Assembly (NCBI GenBank): GCA_019426215.1
Contig: CM033402.1
Location: forward strand, 7,193,246-7,257,245
Direction: 5' to 3'
DNA length: 64,000 bases
Source: Buddleja alternifolia
Taxonomy: Eukaryota; Streptophyta; Magnoliopsida; Lamiales; Scrophulariaceae
Position numbers and translations under genes: made by a program. The notes beneath the pieces are model-generated. The model ran no database searches. It was not told the DNA's origin and saw nothing but the letters and a program-made list of their open reading frames with translations. Shown here piece after piece: positions 59,860 through 64,000 of the stretch. How positions within the stretch are numbered: position 1 is the first letter of the stretch; each line of letters starts with the position of its first letter.

Positions 59860-62254
59860 TTAACATAAAGATAAGAACAAATCAAGGGTCAACTCGTCCT
59901 CGGCTCCTTGGTTTGATGATTGAGCTGGGTTTGTAGGAGAAACATACCACGGGGCCAAAGGGGAAAATTCTGGAAATTCGATAGGTTCGATGTCTAGATC
60001 GTCAGCAGAGAACGAACTACGAAGCAACTTGCGATTGTCACACTCTTCTAGGTAGCTTATATCAAAATCTTCCCTAAAAGCTGCCAGACGGGTGCCATAA
60101 TCGATGCATTTGTAGAATCCATCCTTCTCGTCCTTTAGGGCCTTGGAGAGCAGAAGGCGATCGAAGATGGTCGAGTTCATGAAATCGCGCCCCCCCCCGG
60201 AAGCGACTCTCAGCTAAAGAGTTAGCGTACTGCTGAAAAGCAGTGAACTCGTTCCTTCCATCTGTTTTTCCCATCTCATATGCCTGGTTCCTCTCTTTTT
60301 CCAGTCTTTCAACACGAGTTGAAAACTCGTTGCAATTTCCCTTCAGTCGGTCGTTTGCCTCGTGAAGAGATGCTAAAGATCGATAATAATTCTCTCTATC
60401 AGCCATCATCTGCCTGCTCGTTTCTAGCAGTTCTTTTTTCATGGCTTGAAAGGCCTCTTTTTCAACAGTGTGACTGACAATCATTTCGGCCGATTGAGCA
60501 ACAGCAACCGCATTTTCTTCCTTAAAACCTGCGCAGCATAGAGCAAGGTTATGTGCACACACTGCTGCCTATATACGAGTTGAAACATGTTATATATATA
60601 TAAATTATCTGATGAACGAGTTGAGTATGTATGAGTCATACCTTCATTAAATGCCCAGCCAGCATCTTCTCTACAGTAGCATACGACTGTTCAATTAAAA
60701 TAGTCTTGTCCCGGGGCAGTAACATGTTCTTATACATCTCATGAGCAACACTCATTCCCTGGGGCCCAGACAGAACGAAGCTATCTGGATAGATTCTCCA
60801 ATTGGGGACAATAGGCTCTGCATTCGGCTTCTCTTCGCAACGACTTGCTACGCGGTAGGTTCGGTAGTCTTTCAAAGCAAAGGACTCCAGTTTATCCACT
60901 ATAGCTACCAATTCTGGACGAGTTCCAGGAAGGACTCGTTCCTCTTCCTAAGATGACTCTCTTCGACGTTTCTGACGAGTTAGGTCTGATCGGGGTGGTC
61001 GTTGTGAACCTGGGACCACGGAGGGATCCATTTCGGGCTCCTTTTCACCTGTGCTGTCATCTACAAGTATTGGTTCATTGATAGCCAGAGTTTTTTCTGT
61101 TGAACGAGGAGCAGGAAGTTCAAGTGGCCGAGTGACGGGAGTAGTGAGGTTAACGCCACGAGAACCGAAGGCTGACCCCTTGATCATTTTCCTGGATGGT
61201 GGAAGAGAAGGCTCGTCCATGGGTTGTTTGCCTCGTAATGATGCAGGAGTGGGAGACCCACCTTCTTCTTCTGCCTTAAGAGCATGGAGACGAGCGCGAC
61301 AGGTGGCCATTTCTACAAAAAAGAAGGAAATAAAATTTTACATTCAAAAAGTAATAAACGAGTTAACAATATAGAGATAATAAGCTTACCCAAATCTGGA
61401 ACACTTGAGATCGGAGCAGAACTTATCCCACAGGACACGAGTATAGACTCGTCCATAAGTTTGGAGACTCGATAGGGATATTCAATTAGCTCCGCTAAAA
61501 ACCCTTTTCCCCAACTGGGATTCCCTATCTCTACCTCAAGAGGTTTCATGCGCCATGGCCTAGGTACTAGCCAACTCTTACCTTTCGGGGGAGAAATGAA
61601 AATGTATTTATCTTTCCAAACCCCGAACGAGTCGCGAGTATCTTCTTGAAACTTCGCATCTTGTTTGGGGGAAAAGAAGAAAAAACCCCTAGAATTGGCC
61701 ACTCGGCGTCTATTGAGATAAAACATCCTATGAAAATTATCTAAACTGACATCCTTACCAAAAGCAGTCCTCAAAATGATAAAAAGAACTATGTGCCTGT
61801 ACGAGTTGGGTAGCAATTGGGTCGGACACATACCATAGAAAAGAAGCAGATTATTAATAAACTCATGCAAGGGAATCCTAACCCCTGAGATTAAGTGTGC
61901 AATGTGAAAAGTACGAAATCCTACAAGGGGGCTGTGCATACGATCCGACGAAGTAGGGAATCGGATTTAATAATCTTGAGGAATAAAATATTTTACTCTC
62001 AACTCGTTTTCCCTAGACGACTTTACTATAGAGATATCTTCTAACCAAGTGATATTAGGGTTAACGTTAACTGGACCCTCTAAATCTACAGTACCCTCGT
62101 AAGTTACAGGCGGGCCTACTGGTTCGTTACAGATACTAGTCTCTTCAACTAAACGATCCAACTCGTCTGACCCAACGTGTCTATTACTCGTAGAGGCGGA
62201 CGAGTTTTTGATCTCGTTATTACTTACCGATGATTGAGACCTTAAACGAGCCAT
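59860..62254 (-). pseudogene. Antisense multi-exon gene with gypsy-type transposon (PF04195-like) domain and coiled coil
   Basis: Reads opposite to its host element. The start ATG at 62254 gives MARLRSQSSVSN. The domain core runs about 61985-61560: PLVGFRTFHIAHL, RIPLHEFINNLL, PTQLLPNSYR, FFFFSPKQ and VWKDKYIFIS, resembling the plant 'putative gypsy-type transposon' domain. GT-AG introns lie near 61389-61314 and 60642-60571, and probably one near 60950. The C-terminal part (60565-60190) is a Glu/Lys-rich coiled coil, and the last exon ends EDELTLDLFLSLC. Breaks: an in-frame TAA at 61967-61969 just before the domain, and a frame change in a C run at 60188-60197. So this copy is a pseudogene unless these are errors. 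Function unknown; relatives are found mainly inside plant transposons. Confidence 0.78.
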
Positions 62255-62470
62255 AATATAAAAAGATATAAGGACAAGAAAATGAAAACTAGAAATACCT
62301 ATGGAATATACTCGTATGAGATGAGAGAACACGAGATCTGGGGATGAACTTCAAACACCAACGACCCTTCTTCAATGAAAAGAAAAATTCTCTCTTTATA
62401 AACAACAGAAACTCTCAAAAACTCTCTCTCTAAAATGTAAAAGTGAAAGTAAAGTGTTTTAACAGAGGTC

Positions 62471-62480
62471 CTATTTATAG
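62471..62480 (-). promoter_or_regulatory. TATA box for the antisense gene of the 6-kb element
   Basis: CTATAAATAG, an exact plant TATA consensus on the minus strand, about 215 bases upstream of the ATG at 62254. The predicted leader is rich in TCTCTC/AGAGAG pyrimidine-purine tracts. It indicates a promoter independent of the LTR. Confidence 0.65.
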
Positions 62481-62915
62481 GAAAAAGTGATAAGGGGATG
62501 CAACGGTTGAGATCAGTCTATAAAAACATGTCCGATGGACAAGATGACACAACCCCTGACATTCCAAAAAGTAACCGCTATAAGCACCTATTACACCGAC
62601 AGACGTGTCAGTTACAAAAAGTCGTGCTATGAAAAGGTATGCGTATTTATGATAAGTGGCACGCCGCCGTTCACACAAAAATGGAGCAAAACAGTAATGA
62701 TTGAAGAAACGTGATTAATTATTAATTGAATGGGGAAGACGTGAGTATTTATTATCAAGAAACGTGATTTATCAATGGATAAAAATAACTAAATCATACA
62801 AATGCTCATCTGTAGACTCGTATTCGAATACGAGTATAGATCTTTGAAATAGAATTGGTAATCTACTTCTTTTGCATGAATTCAAGTCGTAATACGACTA
62901 ACATTTCAAACTGAT
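62481..62915. other. Upstream region of the antisense gene
   Basis: Non-coding and AT-rich, containing ACGTG-type words (GACGTGTCAG near 62601, AAGACGTGAG near 62738) and a 20-base perfect palindrome at 62816-62835. It lies between the antisense TATA box and the purine tract. Confidence 0.55.
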
Positions 62916-62926
62916 GAAGTGGGGGA
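62916..62926 (+). promoter_or_regulatory. Polypurine tract of the 6-kb element
   Basis: GAAGTGGGGGA a few bases before the right LTR, in the plus-strand orientation demanded by the primer site. Confidence 0.75.
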
Positions 62927-62931
62927 TTTAA

Positions 62932-63480
62932 TGATATACCCTAATATGGTATATAGGCTCATAAACACTAATACAAGGATAAAGGCCCAATACCAGGCCC
63001 AAAATCCAACATGTGGCCAAGGATCCGCGCTAAGTAACAATAACGGGTCGGGTCGTTCCTCAACCCGACCCCATGGTTCGAGTCATCTACTGTTCAATGG
63101 TATTACTTGTAATCATCTTACAGATGGCTACCAACCACTCTGACAGGGTGTCTGTGCTATAAATACCCCTTCATAACATTTAGGGGGGGAGGGCTGGAGA
63201 ATACTCTCTCAAGTTTTAGCCTCGTATATTCATTAGTAACGAGTCTATAGACTGAGAAGTACGTTCCTGTATACATATAAATTTGGAAGTTAGAATCGTT
63301 CCTGGAGTACGACCTTGACTATTCATCTTAATATAGAACTACGTTGATTTGATCTTAATTAGTTACGTAGGTAGCTTAATTATCATTGAGTGCAGTCTAT
63401 AATCTTTATTAGCATACTCGTGGTAGGGTTCGAATCCTTCCAGACTGATAGATTTGAATCCCCGGATTTGAGTTATATCA
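62932..63480 (+). repeat. 3' LTR of the 6-kb element
   Basis: Repeat of 57456-58003 with about ten differences; TATA box CTATAAATAC at 63157-63166. Followed directly by the GCAGC target duplication and the interrupted helicase. Confidence 0.93.
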
Positions 63481-63485
63481 GCAGC

Positions 63486-64000
63486 AATTCCAGATGATGC
63501 TACTGATAAGACAATTTTCTTTTGCGATCTAAATTTTGCAATTATTGTTCTCCATAAATATGTCTTGCCAGTTTCACCGCTACCATTCACAAAAAATAAC
63601 CCTCCACATTTACTTTCATAAGCTTGAACTATGCATTATAAACTCTTAATTGATCATTATTTAAACCATGAAAATATGATTGAAATAATTGTTCTTCAGT
63701 ATTGCTATCATAATCAAGCTCCTCCCTTATAAACCTATTTATTATGGGGCCAAATGACCAAGAAGATGGTTGAAGCATAAGAGGAAAACCTCCTAGTGAC
63801 TTTCCATTTCGATTAAGTATATATTCAATTTCTTGGAGGTCCCATTCTTTTCAGTCATCTTCACTAGTATGTTTTGTCCCCAAGTTCTCTTCTAACTCTG
63901 TACTGTAGATCATCTACCATAACTCTCCAATGTTGCTCCCATAAGTTAACATGATATGTTATCTCTGAAAACATCAACATAGTAGAAAACATGTTTCGAA
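63486..64000 (-). pseudogene. Second Helitron helicase remnant, part upstream of the LTR insertion
   Basis: The minus strand encodes LWEQHWR-type, MVDDLQYRVR-type and NGSGETGKTYLWRTI segments; the last contains Walker A (GSGETGKT), followed by VASSGIAA, where the LTR element interrupts it. It is collinear with 20150-20641 and 20040-20140 of the first remnant. Small indels and an in-frame break near 63850 show it was already decaying or is poorly assembled. It continues beyond the window edge. Confidence 0.85.

Larger units (their letters stand above)
57456..63480 (+). mobile_element. Young non-autonomous LTR retrotransposon, 6.0 kb, with antisense gene
   Basis: LTRs of 548 and 549 bases (TGATATACC...GTTATATCA) differ by about ten positions. 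GCAGC flanks both ends (57451-57455 and 63481-63485). The primer site is just after the left LTR and a purine tract just before the right, so the element reads on the plus strand. There is no protease, reverse transcriptase or integrase. The interior is a tandem repeat plus an antisense multi-exon gene, so it must be mobilised by another element. The TGGCGCC primer site suggests Gypsy-type relatives. Confidence 0.95.

Overview
This window is nuclear DNA of a flowering plant, probably a eudicot. It is AT-rich and intron-bearing, and most of it is nested transposable elements. I recognise only one apparently functional host gene: a plant U-box E3 ubiquitin ligase of the PUB22/23/24 type (52572-53804, minus). 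I cannot name the species, and I see no rRNA, tRNA or CRISPR array.

Layout. (1) 201-14337 is a nearly complete Ty3/Gypsy LTR retrotransposon on the minus strand. Its Gag-protease ORF, reverse transcriptase, two RNase H domains and integrase place it in the Tat lineage. Between its pol gene and its 3' LTR lies a plus-strand (antisense) multi-exon gene encoding a plant mobile domain (PMD) and a coiled coil, with its own TATA box. (2) 14338-41440 and about 42305-56820 are two diverged copies of a tandem segmental duplication. Copy 1 is split at 16.45-31.31 kb by foreign DNA: a decayed Helitron with helicase and RPA-like remnants, a Mutator-type MITE, and a Copia element with a perfect target duplication. 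Comparing the copies gives pre-insertion (empty) sites for several MITEs and hAT elements, so their ends and target duplications can be read directly. (3) The duplication includes the U-box gene. Copy 2 keeps it intact; copy 1 keeps only a 3' scrap with a premature stop. (4) 57456-63480 is a young non-autonomous LTR element, inserted in a second Helitron helicase just after its Walker A region with a GCAGC target duplication. It carries a tandem array of about 32 units of 42 bp and a minus-strand, again antisense, multi-exon gene related to the 'putative gypsy-type transposon' plant domain.

The most interesting theme is that two unrelated LTR retrotransposons carry the same kind of cargo. In each, a plant-type gene with introns lies antisense to the element, next to the 3' LTR, and has its own TATA box. 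Antisense orientation would let introns survive retrotransposition, because splice sites on that strand are not recognised in the genomic RNA. Each element is also saturated with its own short CG-containing palindromic word: TCGA in the first, ACTCGT/ACGAGT in the second. Extra antisense ORFs are already described for Tat elements, so the new points would be the shared architecture and the element-specific words.

Both cargo genes, and pol of the first element, contain single-base frame breaks or a stop as they stand here. These are either real decay or assembly errors.
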